Under the pieces are notes generated by a model. It did no database searches. It had not been told where the DNA came from and saw nothing but the letters and a program-made list of their open reading frames with translations. A stretch of 64,000 nt of DNA, taken from the NCBI GenBank assembly GCA_900551075.1, contig URVB01000002.1, forward strand, positions 124,001 through 188,000, in the 5' to 3' direction. The translations under genes were made by a program, and so were the position numbers. The DNA is from an uncultured Blautia sp. Lineage in GTDB: Bacteria; Bacillota; Clostridia; Lachnospirales; Lachnospiraceae. Below, piece after piece: positions 25,055 to 33,902 of this stretch. The stretch's first letter is position 1; the number at the start of each line of letters is the position of its first letter.

Positions 25055-25984
25055 TTATTCTGCGTATTCCGCAACATTTTCTTCTGTAAGCAAAACAGGA
25101 GCTACATCATAAACATCGTCCACTTTTTCTCCTTTTGCCATAGCAATAGCTACTTCTACTGTTTTGCGTCCGATTGTTTCTACATCCTGAAGTACCGTTG
25201 CATCCAGCTCACCTGCAGAAACAGATTTGATTGCTGCATCAATGGCATCAATACCGATTACTTTGATTTCGGCTTCTTTTCCTGCGTCAACGATTGCATC
25301 ATATGCGCCAAGCGCCATCTCATCATTTTGTGCCACGACTGCATCGATTTCCTCGCCCTCCTGCAGCCAGGTTTCCATCAGAGACATTGCTTCGTCACGG
25401 TTCCAGTCAGCCGGCTGTGAATGAAGAACTTTAATATCCGGATATTCATCCAGTGTCTTAGAGATACCGTCTGTACGGCTGATTGCCGCATCAATTCCTG
25501 TAGGTCCTTCGATAATTACAATATTTCCTTTGCCGCCAAGCTGCTCTGCCATCCATTCCATTTCCATCTGTCCGGCAACTACATCATCCTGTCCTACGAA
25601 CGGACAAACACTGTTATCTGCAATTTTGGTCTTGGTTACCAGTACCGGAATTCCTGCCTCGATTGCCTCCTCAACGCCAACCTGAAGTGCCGCTGCATCA
25701 TACGGCTGAACGATAATTGCATCAACGCCCTGAGAAATTGCGGTTTCTACCTGAGATACCTGTGTCTCGCCGGAGCCCTGTCCATCAAGTATGGAGAACC
25801 CTACGCCCTGCTCCTCAGCATATGCCTTTGCTGCATCAGCGCAAACTGCATTCGACTCATTTGCCTGATTTCCATCCACCCATACAATTTTTAATCCCTC
25901 TCCGTCTGCTGCGTATACGCTCACTGTCATACTAAGTGCGAATCCCATTGCTGCAACTGTTGCCATCACTTTCTGTTTCTTCAT
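25055..25984 (-). CDS. Ribose/xylose-type ABC sugar-binding protein
   Basis: A periplasmic-binding-protein type I (Peripla_BP_4) receptor. Residues 1-25 are a signal peptide ending in VYA-A, and no lipobox cysteine is present, which is unusual for a Gram-positive binding protein. The mature part shows IVWVDGNQANESNAV, DAIIVQPYDAAALQ and the NDEMALGAYDAI strand typical of RbsB. The start at MKKQKV is set by GGAGGG. It feeds the RbsC/RbsA-type components encoded just upstream in the operon. Confidence 0.9.
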   Translation of the reverse strand: MKKQKVMATVAAMGFALSMTVSVYAADGEGLKIVWVDGNQANESNAVCADAAKAYAEEQGVGFSILDGQGSGETQVSQVETAISQGVDAIIVQPYDAAALQVGVEEAIEAGIPVLVTKTKIADNSVCPFVGQDDVVAGQMEMEWMAEQLGGKGNIVIIEGPTGIDAAISRTDGISKTLDEYPDIKVLHSQPADWNRDEAMSLMETWLQEGEEIDAVVAQNDEMALGAYDAIVDAGKEAEIKVIGIDAIDAAIKSVSAGELDATVLQDVETIGRKTVEVAIAMAKGEKVDDVYDVAPVLLTEENVAEYAE

Positions 25985-26060
25985 TTTAAAACCCTCCATT
26001 TTCTTGTTTTTATAATATCTGCCTTATGCAGCTATTATCTCTCTTTTACTACCGCCACTG

Positions 26061-27026
26061 TCAGTCTTTCTTTCTGTCAGCCAATACTGCCAAAAGAATG
26101 ATAGCTCCTTTGATAATCTGCTGATAATAAGAAGAAACTCCCAGCAAATCAAGACCGTTTGTTAAGATACCGACTACCAGAATACCTACGAAGGAACCAA
26201 AGATGCTTCCTTTTCCTCCTGACAGGCTGGCTCCCCCAATAACGGAAGCAGTGATAGCATCCAATTCAAAGCCTTCACCGCCGGCCGGCTGCCCGGTCTG
26301 TATACGCGAGGAAAGCATGATTCCCGCAAACGCTGCGCAAAATCCGCAAATTACATAAACCATAAATTCTGTCAGCTTTACGTTTATACCAGATACCAGT
26401 GCTGCTCTTTTATTTCCGCCTATTGCAAATACATGTCTTCCATATTTTGTATATTTAAGAAGGAATGTTCCCACAATCAGAAAAAGTGCATAAAGGATAA
26501 CCATTAACGGAACTACGCCCCAGGAGCCGCGGCCGATATATTTGTATTCATCTGAAACACCTGTGATGGGACGTCCGTCTGTAAACACAAACACAATACC
26601 ACGAACCATGGTGCAGCTTGCAAGCGTTGCAATAAATGCCGGAATACCCGCATATGCAATGAAAAACCCGCTAAAGGCTCCGCAGGCAACGCCCGCAAAA
26701 AGCCCTACGAGTATCGCAATAATAAACGGAAGTGAGCTTCCGTCCTGCGTCAGCTTCGTAGCAAAACAAGCCGACATTGCCACAATGGCACCTACAGACA
26801 AATCAATTCCTCCTGTCACAATAACAAAGGTCATGCCCACTGCTAAAACGCCGTACACTGCATTTTGTTTTAAGATGTTAAACAGATTTGTCACCGTAAG
26901 AAAACTGCTGGATGCAACAGACATAATTACAAACAGTAACAGCAGCGCAATGTACACGCCATATTTTCCCAATATAGCTCCCGCCTTAATTTTTTTTGTA
27001 GAATCCGTATTTGTATTTTTATTCAT
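26061..27026 (-). CDS. Ribose-type ABC sugar permease
   Basis: An integral membrane protein of about 320 residues with eight to ten hydrophobic helices, of the RbsC/BPD_transp_2 family. The conserved VGMTFVIVTGGIDLSVGAIVA segment and the C-terminal ASVIGGASLSGGKGSIFGSFVG signature are visible. The start at MNKNTN has AAAGGAG. It forms the transmembrane channel with the neighbouring ATPase. Confidence 0.93.
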   Translation of the reverse strand: MNKNTNTDSTKKIKAGAILGKYGVYIALLLLFVIMSVASSSFLTVTNLFNILKQNAVYGVLAVGMTFVIVTGGIDLSVGAIVAMSACFATKLTQDGSSLPFIIAILVGLFAGVACGAFSGFFIAYAGIPAFIATLASCTMVRGIVFVFTDGRPITGVSDEYKYIGRGSWGVVPLMVILYALFLIVGTFLLKYTKYGRHVFAIGGNKRAALVSGINVKLTEFMVYVICGFCAAFAGIMLSSRIQTGQPAGGEGFELDAITASVIGGASLSGGKGSIFGSFVGILVVGILTNGLDLLGVSSYYQQIIKGAIILLAVLADRKKD

Positions 27027-27054
27027 TTTGTCTTCTCCTTTAAACCACCATTGA

Positions 27055-28572
27055 TTACTGAAGACGCTTATCTCCCTCGCCGATGGCATAAGCCATCAGC
27101 TTATCCTGATCAAGCTCTCCCTTTCCGAATTCCCCCGTCTGGTATCCTTCATGCATAACAATGACTCTGTCACTCATTCCCAGAAGCTCCGGGGTTTCCG
27201 AGGAAATCATAATAATGCTCTTCCCGCTTTTTACCAGCATATCCATAAGCTTATAGATTTCCGCTTTTGCTCCGATATCAATTCCTCGTGTAGGCTCATC
27301 CATAATCAGCAAATCCGGATCTCCCATAAACCATTTCGCTATAACGATTTTCTGCTGATTGCCCCCGGAGAGGGTTCCAGCCTTTGTATCAGGACTGGCA
27401 CATTTGATTCTGATTTTATTAATTAACTCATCCGCAACACTGCGTTCCCTTTTTAAATCAATCATTCCCAGCGCCTTTGTTACCCTGTCCAGGTAAGCCA
27501 TGGTAATATTGTCTTTTACTGAGGCGATCAAATTCAGCCCTGACAGCTTTCTGTCCTCTGTTATGTATGCCATATTATTGGTTATTGCTTTTTTTACAGT
27601 TCCCATCGGTTTGCTTTTCATGGTAACTGTACCGCTGTCTGCCTTACGCAGGCCGAAAACCGTATCCATTACTTCTGTCCTGCCCGCACCCATCAAACCG
27701 AAGAATCCAAGAATCTCCCCTCGTTTTACTTCAAAATTGACATTGTAAAATTCATTTTTTCTGGTTAGATTTTTAACCCTGAGTATCACTTCCTTTTCAT
27801 CAAACTGTGCCGTCTTTTCTGATGTTTTTACATAAACATCATTCAGTTCTCTGCCGACCATCATATTGATCAACTGTTCCGGAAGCACATCCTTCGTCTT
27901 CACACTACCAATCAGTTTTCCATCACGGAAAACTGTAATCATATCTGTTAGGAAATAAATTTCGTCCATTTTATGAGAAATATATACAATAGATTTATTC
28001 TGTGCCTTCAGCTTACGGATAATCTCAAAAAGATGCTCGACTTCTCTGTCCGTAATTGCCGATGTAGGCTCATCCATGATGATAACCTCTGCATCAAACG
28101 CAATGGCACGGGTAATAGCTACCATCTGCTGCTGTGCAGTACTCAGATTCTTAATTTTGGTCTTTGGGTCGATAGCTATTCCAAGACTGTTCATCAGCTC
28201 CTTAGTTCGATTCTGCATCCCTTTTTTATCAATTACCGCCCCCTTCGTTTTTTCCCTTCCAGCAAATACATTCTCCTCCACCGTCATCTCAGGAATCAGG
28301 TCCAGTTCCTGATGAACCATTGCTATCCCTTTTTCCAGTGCCTCTACTGGCTTCCTTGCCGTAAATGGCTTGCCGTCATATAGAATTTCTCCCTTGTCAA
28401 GGCTGTAAATTCCTGAGATAATTTTCATAAGAGTGGACTTTCCCGCCCCGTTCTCACCCACCAGAGCATGAATTTCTCCCCGCTTCAGATAAAGAGAAAC
28501 ATCGTCCAGAGCCACAACCCCGGGAAACTCTTTCCTGATATTTTTTATCTCCAATAAATATTCATTTGCCAT
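27055..28572 (-). CDS. Ribose-type ABC sugar transporter, tandem ATPase
   Basis: An RbsA/MglA-like protein of 505 residues with two ATP-binding cassettes. Domain 1 has GENGAGKSTLMK and a degenerate signature NLSTAQQQM; domain 2 has GLMGAGRTE in place of a full Walker A and the signature LSGGNQQK. Walker B segments VIIMDEPTSA and LLIMDEPTRG follow. The degenerate second Walker A is normal for the family. Confidence 0.95.
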   Translation of the reverse strand: MANEYLLEIKNIRKEFPGVVALDDVSLYLKRGEIHALVGENGAGKSTLMKIISGIYSLDKGEILYDGKPFTARKPVEALEKGIAMVHQELDLIPEMTVEENVFAGREKTKGAVIDKKGMQNRTKELMNSLGIAIDPKTKIKNLSTAQQQMVAITRAIAFDAEVIIMDEPTSAITDREVEHLFEIIRKLKAQNKSIVYISHKMDEIYFLTDMITVFRDGKLIGSVKTKDVLPEQLINMMVGRELNDVYVKTSEKTAQFDEKEVILRVKNLTRKNEFYNVNFEVKRGEILGFFGLMGAGRTEVMDTVFGLRKADSGTVTMKSKPMGTVKKAITNNMAYITEDRKLSGLNLIASVKDNITMAYLDRVTKALGMIDLKRERSVADELINKIRIKCASPDTKAGTLSGGNQQKIVIAKWFMGDPDLLIMDEPTRGIDIGAKAEIYKLMDMLVKSGKSIIMISSETPELLGMSDRVIVMHEGYQTGEFGKGELDQDKLMAYAIGEGDKRLQ

Positions 28573-28612
28573 TTTTTGCTCCTTTATTGTCTGTCCGCCA
28601 AATGACTATATA

Positions 28613-29659
28613 TCAGCATATCTTAACGACTGCTTTTACAATATCCGCTTTATTACTCACACTGCTGTCCATTGCGTTCTGAATATCATCCAAATCAAAA
28701 ATGTTTGTAACGATTCCCTTAAGGTTAACCTTTCCCTCTGCTACGGCCTGAATTGCCAGGGGATAAATGTGACGATAACGGAATACAGATTTGATGGTTA
28801 TTTCCTTATCCAGAATCTGGCCCATAGGAAGATTCATATCACCGGATGCACTGTAGCCGACCTGTACGAGAGTTCCATTTTTAACCATCATCCCTACTGC
28901 CTGTCTTACGCAGATTTCTGTCCCGGAGGTTTCAATTACAAGGTCGCAGCCTCTTCCTCCTGTAAGCTTAAGAACCTCTTCTACCGCATTCTTTTCATTT
29001 CCGTTAATGACGCCTGTAGCGCCAAGCTCCATTGCTTTATCCAAACGCTTCTGCATAATATCCACAACATAAACCTCAGTCACACCCAGTGCTTTCAGAG
29101 CCATCATAGATACAAGGCCAATACATCCGGAACCGGTAACTACAGCCGTCTGTCCCATCTGGGCATTTCCCTGCTTTGCTGCATGGAAACCAACTGCCAG
29201 AGGTTCAATAAGCGCTCCTTCCATTGTGCCTACATTATCCGGAAGCTTAAAGCAAAGACCTGCCTCATGTGTCACATATTCCTGAAATACACCATCAACA
29301 GGAGGTGTTGCAAAAAATACCACATCCGGGCAAAGATTGTAACGTCCAGTTCTACAGAACTCACAATGTCCGCAGGTTTTTCCCGGTTCCAGTGCCACAC
29401 GATCACCAACCTTAAGATGCGTCACATCTTTTCCTACTTCAACTACTACGCCGCCGGGTTCATGTCCCAGTACAAACGGCGGCTCCACAATATAATTACC
29501 GATTCTGCCTTTTTCGTAGTAATGTAAATCAGAGCCGCAGATTCCCACGTATTCCAGCTTCACCAATACCTCATTAACCTTCGGAGTCGGAATCGGACGC
29601 TCTGTAAAGCTCATTTCCCCAATCCCATCCATTACCGCTACCTTCATGTTTCCTTCCAT
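28613..29659 (-). CDS. Sorbitol/xylitol-type zinc dehydrogenase
   Basis: The first gene of the sugar operon, a 348-residue polyol dehydrogenase. GICGSDLHYYEKGRIG, the LGHEPGGVV zinc motif and the structural zinc lobe CGHCEFCRTGRYNLC closely follow sorbitol dehydrogenase. The NAD fold has VVTGSGCIGL followed by VDIMQKRLDKA. It should oxidise a polyol to a ketose that the PfkB kinase and aldolase then process. The ATG at 29659 is set by GGAGG. Confidence 0.88.
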   Translation of the reverse strand: MEGNMKVAVMDGIGEMSFTERPIPTPKVNEVLVKLEYVGICGSDLHYYEKGRIGNYIVEPPFVLGHEPGGVVVEVGKDVTHLKVGDRVALEPGKTCGHCEFCRTGRYNLCPDVVFFATPPVDGVFQEYVTHEAGLCFKLPDNVGTMEGALIEPLAVGFHAAKQGNAQMGQTAVVTGSGCIGLVSMMALKALGVTEVYVVDIMQKRLDKAMELGATGVINGNEKNAVEEVLKLTGGRGCDLVIETSGTEICVRQAVGMMVKNGTLVQVGYSASGDMNLPMGQILDKEITIKSVFRYRHIYPLAIQAVAEGKVNLKGIVTNIFDLDDIQNAMDSSVSNKADIVKAVVKIC

Positions 29660-29674
29660 TTTTTTACCTCCAAT

Positions 29675-29731
29675 ACTATACTTTTTTCTTATCCACTATA
29701 CTTTTATAAAATACTTTTTATAAAGTATTTT
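29675..29731. promoter_or_regulatory. Operator-like repeats upstream of the sugar operon
   Basis: ACTATACTTTT occurs at 29675-29685 and 29695-29705, 20 bases apart, and ATACTTTT again at 29711. The last overlaps a perfect inverted repeat, AAAATACTTT (29708-29717) and AAAGTATTTT (29722-29731). This AT-rich array in the leader is a candidate binding site for the ROK regulator. The rest of the 344-base gap holds the forward promoter described separately and no ORF. Confidence 0.5.
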
Positions 29732-29910
29732 AATTATAAATCAGAACTTACAAGAAATCAAGATAATTTTGCTGCGCCTTCAAATTTTGTGTAATTCCCT
29801 TAAAAATCCCCGCCTTTTTTTGGCACTATTCTCCATTTTCTTTATTTATATAAAGTCCTTGCAAAAGAAATAATATAGTATTTTTTCTGACAATGGATCT
29901 GATGTTCTCA

Positions 29911-29939
29911 TTGACAAGCCTTTTTTCCTCTGTCATACT
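29911..29939 (+). promoter_or_regulatory. Sigma-A promoter of the PHP-MATE pair
   Basis: TTGACA (29911-29916), 17 bases, then CATACT (29934-29939), about 65 bases before the PHP gene start. Confidence 0.6.
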
Positions 29940-30003
29940 AGCAGGTATAGGACAAAAACAATTGTTTCCCCAATAATCCATATAAAGAAAGGAAGGACAA
30001 AAT

Positions 30004-30717
30004 ATGTACCTTTCCGATATGCATACACACTCGATTGCAAGTGGTCACGGAACCTCCTGTACAATTTCCGATATGGCCAAAAAAGCAGCCCAAAAGGGGT
30101 TGAAAATGCTCGGAATCACAGATCACGGACCCGCCACTCTTGCCGCAGGTACCTCTTCTTATTTCCGGAGCCTGCGCTTTTCTCCCAAAAGGCGCTTCGG
30201 AATCGATCTGCTGTATGGTGTTGAACTAAACATCCTGGACACAAACGGCTCCACAGACCTGGAAGAGGAATTGCTGAATCATCTGGATTACGCCATAGCC
30301 AGCATGCATGAGCAGAATTATAAGAACAGGTCAAGAGAAGAAAATACAAAAGCTTTTCTCAACGTAATGAAGCACCCCTGTGTAAAAATCCTTGGTCATT
30401 GCGACAATCCCCATTATCCGTTGGATTATAATGCAGTTGTTGCCTGTGCCAAAGAAAATCAGGTTCTTCTGGAAATCAACGAAGCCTCTCTTGCCCCTTA
30501 TGGTTACCGGGGCGATACTACGGCCAACAATCTGGAAATCCTGCGCTTATGTATCAAATATCAGGCGCCTGTCATACTTTCCAGTGACAGTCATGGCACC
30601 GAACACATCGGGGATTTTACAAACGCTGCCAATTTTGTCCACCAGGCAATGTTTCCTGAAGCATTGATATACAACAACCAGCTTCCAAAGCTGAAAGTAC
30701 TTTTACAAACACGATAA
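30004..30717 (+). CDS. PHP-domain phosphatase (YcdX/HisK-like)
   Basis: A 237-residue PHP metallo-phosphoesterase. The first motif MHTHSIASGHG, the second GITDHGP, ILGHCDNP and the final SSDSH supply the His and Asp ligands of a trinuclear metal site. It resembles the YcdX family of phosphatases rather than the longer histidinol phosphatases; no his genes are nearby. AGGAAGG lies upstream, and a MATE exporter follows after 36 bases in the same direction. Confidence 0.85.
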   Translation: MYLSDMHTHSIASGHGTSCTISDMAKKAAQKGLKMLGITDHGPATLAAGTSSYFRSLRFSPKRRFGIDLLYGVELNILDTNGSTDLEEELLNHLDYAIASMHEQNYKNRSREENTKAFLNVMKHPCVKILGHCDNPHYPLDYNAVVACAKENQVLLEINEASLAPYGYRGDTTANNLEILRLCIKYQAPVILSSDSHGTEHIGDFTNAANFVHQAMFPEALIYNNQLPKLKVLLQTR

Positions 30718-30753
30718 CCCATAAAAAACATTTTTTAGGTGGAGGAAGGATAA

Positions 30754-32133
30754 ATGACACAGCCTTTATCTCCAGCGGAGAACCCGCTGGGTACAGCCCC
30801 GGTCGGAAGTCTGCTGAAAAAATTCGCAATTCCCAGCATCATCAGCATGGTAGTCAGCGCTCTTTACAACATTGTAGATCAGATCTTTATCGGACAGGGC
30901 GTTGGTATGCTCGGAAATGCCGCAACAAATGTTGCCTTTCCCATGACTACCATAACCGTTGCGATTTCCCTGCTTTTAGGCATCGGCGGCGCTGCCGGCT
31001 TTAACCTCGCCCTTGGCAGGAAACAGACAGAAAAAGCCAAACGTATTGCAGGCACGGCCTTTGGTCTGCTGGTGCTTCTCGGCCTGGGCTTCTGTATTTG
31101 CATCCGCCTGTTTCTGGAACCTGTCGTACTGGCCTGCGGAGCCACGGACCAAACGCTTGGCTACGCTCTTGCCTATGTAGGAATTACCTCTCTTGGATTT
31201 CCCTTTTATATGCTCACTACCGGCGGCAATCATTTGATCCGCGCAGATGGGAAGCCTGCTTACTCTATGCTCACAATGCTTTCCGGGGCGCTGATCAACA
31301 CAGTCCTTGATCCGCTTTTTATATTTGTATTCGGTTGGGGAATTCAGGGGGCAGCCTGGGCGACCGTCCTGGGCCAGATTTTTTCTGCATGCATGGTGCT
31401 CTTTTATCTGCCGAAATATCTTGGCGGTTCCCTCCGTCTAAAAGATTTTCTTCCAAAAGCAGACTGCTGCAAAACAATCATTGCTCTCGGGTCTGCTGCC
31501 TTCTTAAACCAGATTGCCATTACAATTGTCCAGATTTTGCTAAACAACACCCTGCGCCACTATGGAGCACTGTCCGAGTACGGCGGTGATATTCCTTTGG
31601 CAGTAGCCGGTATCGTCATGAAGGTAAATATGCTGTTCCTTTCCATCGTCATTGGACTATCCCAGGGCGCTCAGCCAATCATCAGCTTCAACTACGGTGC
31701 GGAGAATTATAAGCGCGTGAAGGAAGCATATTTGAAGGCTGCCGCAGCCGCAACAGTTGTAGCCTTTCTCGGAGTTTTCTGTTTTCAGGTATTTCCGCGG
31801 CAGATCATCAGCCTGTTCGGAAATGGGGAGGAATTGTATTACACCTTTGCAGTAAAATTCTTTCGGATTTACCTGTTTTGTACCTTCTTTAACGGTCTGC
31901 AGCCGGTAACCTCCAATTTCTTTACCTCTATCGGAAAAGCTACAAAGGGTATTTTCCTTTCCATGACAAGGCAGATCATCTTCCTGGTGCCGCTTGTCAT
32001 CATCTTTCCATTGTTTATGGGTATTGAGGGCGTGATGTATGCCGGACCGATCGCTGACGGCGCAGCCGGCATCCTTGCCATTATCCTGGTCAAAAAAGAA
32101 CTGAAAAAAATGAAAACTCTTTCGGAAGCATAA
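30754..32133 (+). CDS. MATE-family efflux transporter
   Basis: A 459-residue multidrug/Na+ or H+ antiporter with about twelve hydrophobic helices in two halves. The N-terminal LLKKFAIPSIISMVVSALYN and VDQIFIGQGVG segments and the mid-protein ALINTVLDPLFIF are typical of the NorM/DinF-like group in clostridia. The substrate is unknown. GGAGGAAGG precedes the ATG, and a GC-rich hairpin follows the gene. Confidence 0.93.
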   Translation: MTQPLSPAENPLGTAPVGSLLKKFAIPSIISMVVSALYNIVDQIFIGQGVGMLGNAATNVAFPMTTITVAISLLLGIGGAAGFNLALGRKQTEKAKRIAGTAFGLLVLLGLGFCICIRLFLEPVVLACGATDQTLGYALAYVGITSLGFPFYMLTTGGNHLIRADGKPAYSMLTMLSGALINTVLDPLFIFVFGWGIQGAAWATVLGQIFSACMVLFYLPKYLGGSLRLKDFLPKADCCKTIIALGSAAFLNQIAITIVQILLNNTLRHYGALSEYGGDIPLAVAGIVMKVNMLFLSIVIGLSQGAQPIISFNYGAENYKRVKEAYLKAAAAATVVAFLGVFCFQVFPRQIISLFGNGEELYYTFAVKFFRIYLFCTFFNGLQPVTSNFFTSIGKATKGIFLSMTRQIIFLVPLVIIFPLFMGIEGVMYAGPIADGAAGILAIILVKKELKKMKTLSEA

Positions 32134-32140
32134 ACAAAAA

Positions 32141-32161
32141 CACCGGGGAACGTCCCCGGTG
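32141..32161 (+). terminator. Hairpin terminator after the MATE gene
   Basis: CACCGGGGA and TCCCCGGTG form a perfect 9-bp stem with a three-base loop eight bases after the MATE stop. The T run is poor, but the convergent position supports a terminator role. Confidence 0.6.
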
Positions 32162-32189
32162 CTCTGCCTGTTATAAACATTGCCGTATT

Positions 32190-32480
32190 CTATTCCAATT
32201 CTTTCATTTTCTGCATTAATTCCGCAAGCTGCGCATATTTGCCCACCACATATCCGTAATTTTCCCGTTTATGGGGGAGCCGGCAATTCGTACAATCCTT
32301 GATTCCTTTTTCTGTAATACGGAAGTTGCCACCGCATTTTTCTCCGAGTGCATACAGAGGGCAATAGCAGAACAGACAATTAAAATTCTCCGGTTCCGCA
32401 CCCTTGTGGCACGGAAAAAATTCGCAGTTTTTGTGACTAAAAAAGGAATATTCCTTGCCCTCCCAATATTGCTTCTCCAT
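32190..32480 (-). CDS. Small cysteine-rich (PF04071-like) protein under cobalamin riboswitch control
   Basis: A 96-residue protein with ten cysteines: CEFFPCHKG, CLFCYCPLYALGEKCGG, and CTNCRLPH. This spacing matches the cysteine-rich small domain (PF04071), which in archaea and clostridia is found near or fused to cobalamin-biosynthesis proteins. The cysteines could bind zinc or an iron-sulfur cluster. GAGGAGG precedes the ATG. It is the only gene between an upstream cobalamin riboswitch and the convergent MATE gene, which supports a role in B12 use or supply. Confidence 0.8.
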   Translation of the reverse strand: MEKQYWEGKEYSFFSHKNCEFFPCHKGAEPENFNCLFCYCPLYALGEKCGGNFRITEKGIKDCTNCRLPHKRENYGYVVGKYAQLAELMQKMKELE

Positions 32481-32533
32481 AATTCCTCCTCACCCTTATT
32501 CCTATATATGCCATACAAAAGCTTCTGTAATAA

Positions 32534-32560
32534 AACAAAAATCGGCGTTTCCTTCGCCGA
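32534..32560 (-). terminator. Attenuator/terminator in the riboswitch leader
   Basis: TCGGCG and CGCCGA pair on the minus strand and are followed by TTTTTGTTTT. Because it lies between the riboswitch and the only downstream gene, it is the likely switchable terminator. Confidence 0.7.
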
Positions 32561-32581
32561 CTGCCGAGCTTCTTCGAGAGT

Positions 32582-32658
32582 GCGGTACTACTCCGGGGTA
32601 GACAATGAATCCGTTCAAAAATATGCGGAGGGAACGGATGCATCCGAAGTAGTATCGC
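32582..32658 (-). other. Long nested hairpin in the riboswitch leader
   Basis: GCGATACTACTTCGG and CCGGAGTAGTACCGC pair with wobble pairs (32658-32644 with 32596-32582), enclosing an inner ATCCGTTC/GAACGGAT stem. It lies between the aptamer and the terminator and may be part of the expression platform or a spacer structure. Confidence 0.55.
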
Positions 32659-32774
32659 CTGCCATTTAATCATGTATAATTCATACGAACAGGCGCATTC
32701 CATAAAAAATGCCTGCTCCAAAAGCAGACAACATCCTGAGATTGCGGATATCTCAAAATTGGTTGTTACACTTT

Positions 32775-32987
32775 ACACGGAAGCTTAACCTCGCCATACA
32801 AAGCAGGTTTCCTGACTCCAGAATCATCGCTCCTTCTCCCCTTCTCATACCAACGGTACAATGGGAATATGAGATTTCGCTCCTCTGTCACAGTGACCGG
32901 ATCGCTCAGGATTCTCACCTGATTCCCTCTTCTGTTCATTACGCGGAAAATAAACAGCACTTCATATGTTCAATATGGAATTATACT
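32775..32987 (-). ncRNA. Cobalamin riboswitch (minus strand)
   Basis: The minus strand contains the conserved B12-box features in order: AGAGGGAATCAGGTGAGAAT, then CCTGAGCG, then GGTCACTGTGACAGAGG, and, about 80 bases later, GGAGTCAGGAAACCTGC. These match the conserved core of the adenosylcobalamin riboswitch. It begins just after a sigma-A promoter and lies about 290 bases before the cysteine-rich gene. High B12 is expected to lower downstream expression. Confidence 0.9.
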
Positions 32988-32993
32988 GACGTT

Positions 32994-33022
32994 ATAATAG
33001 CACTCTCCATCAAAATTGTCAA
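32994..33022 (-). promoter_or_regulatory. Sigma-A promoter of the riboswitch transcript
   Basis: TTGACA (33022-33017), 17 bases, TATTAT (32999-32994) on the minus strand, giving a start near 32987. Confidence 0.75.
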
Positions 33023-33078
33023 CACCATCCTTTATGTTTTTACCCAGGTGCAGAATGTTAGATTCTTCTAACTTGTGA

Positions 33079-33107
33079 TTGATAAATGATCTCTATTGTG
33101 GTACGAT
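33079..33107 (+). promoter_or_regulatory. Sigma-A promoter of the Gx-transporter gene
   Basis: TTGATA (33079-33084), 17 bases, TACGAT (33102-33107); divergent from the riboswitch promoter. Confidence 0.55.
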
Positions 33108-33148
33108 AGACTTCGGAACATATTCAGAAATGACAGGAGGAATTTTGT

Positions 33149-33631
33149 ATGACCCCTAAAAAAACTGCTTATCTCGGATTATTCTCGGCCGCTGCAATTA
33201 TTCTCGGCTATGTAGAATCCTTAATTCCCGTTTTTGCAGGAATTCCGGGTATAAAACTGGGACTTGCCAATTTGGCTGTGCTGTTTATCCTGGAACGTTA
33301 TACATACAGGGAAGCTGCATTGGTATCTCTGGTCCGTATTCTGGTAATTGGATTTATGTTTGGCAATCTCTTCAGTATTGCTTACAGTCTGGCCGGAGCT
33401 GTTCTCAGCCTGACGGTTATGACACTTTTGAAAAAAAGGGAGGATTTCAGTCTCATTGGAATCAGTATTGCCGGTGGTGTTACGCACAATGTCGGCCAGC
33501 TCATTGCTGCTATGGTTATTGTGGAAAATACCAGTCTGCTTTTCTATGCACCTGCGCTTTTGATCTCGGGAGTGATCACCGGCCTGATTATCGGAGGTTT
33601 GACTGCAGAAACATTAAAGAGAATCCCTTGA
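33149..33631 (+). CDS. Hpre_diP_synt_I / Gx-transporter family membrane protein
   Basis: A 160-residue protein with five to six hydrophobic helices of the PF07456 family, historically called heptaprenyl diphosphate synthase component I but now often described as a Gx transporter. The pattern ESLIPVFAGIPGIKLGLANLAVL and the C-terminal GGVTHNVGQL are characteristic. Relatives are usually paired with FAD:protein FMN transferase or flavin-linked genes; none is present here. AGGAGG precedes the ATG. Confidence 0.85.
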   Translation: MTPKKTAYLGLFSAAAIILGYVESLIPVFAGIPGIKLGLANLAVLFILERYTYREAALVSLVRILVIGFMFGNLFSIAYSLAGAVLSLTVMTLLKKREDFSLIGISIAGGVTHNVGQLIAAMVIVENTSLLFYAPALLISGVITGLIIGGLTAETLKRIP

Positions 33632-33668
33632 CAGTAAAATGACCGGCAACACTTCACCCCTGAATTTA

Positions 33669-33902
33669 TCATACATCTTGATACTGTTGGACTTCATTTT
33701 GAATTTGATCCTCCAGAACTTCACGGCTCTTAAACATGACATCGGTTGCGTACTCGCATTGGTCTACGCACCGGTAATATCCCTGATGGAAGACGCTTTC
33801 TATGGTATCAAGAAATGGATTAACTTTATGAGCAAGAGAATCAAGCTGGCGGCAGAGTGATTTTGAATCAAACTTGTCTGCCAGCTCCTGGGCTTTATTA
33901 AA
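33669..33902 (-). pseudogene. Transposase-like fragment
   Basis: An open stretch of about 77 codons on the minus strand, beginning right after the stop codon of the DMT gene and in the same frame, has no start of its own. Its translation contains VNPFLDTIESVF followed by YYRCVDQCEYATDVMFKS. I recognise this as similar to the H-x-x-E-W-A-T-D-I-M-F region of a family of large transposase-like proteins. It is a remnant, probably of the element that brought or disrupted the AT-rich island. Confidence 0.5.

Noticed and set aside
32437..32721. Minus-strand 94-residue ORF in the riboswitch leader
   Set aside because: It runs through the leader hairpins and terminator and overlaps the start of the cysteine-rich gene in another frame; no family similarity.
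33639..33860. Forward 73-residue ORF after the Gx-transporter gene
   Set aside because: It has no ribosome site, and the opposite strand carries a transposase-like fragment that explains the open frame.
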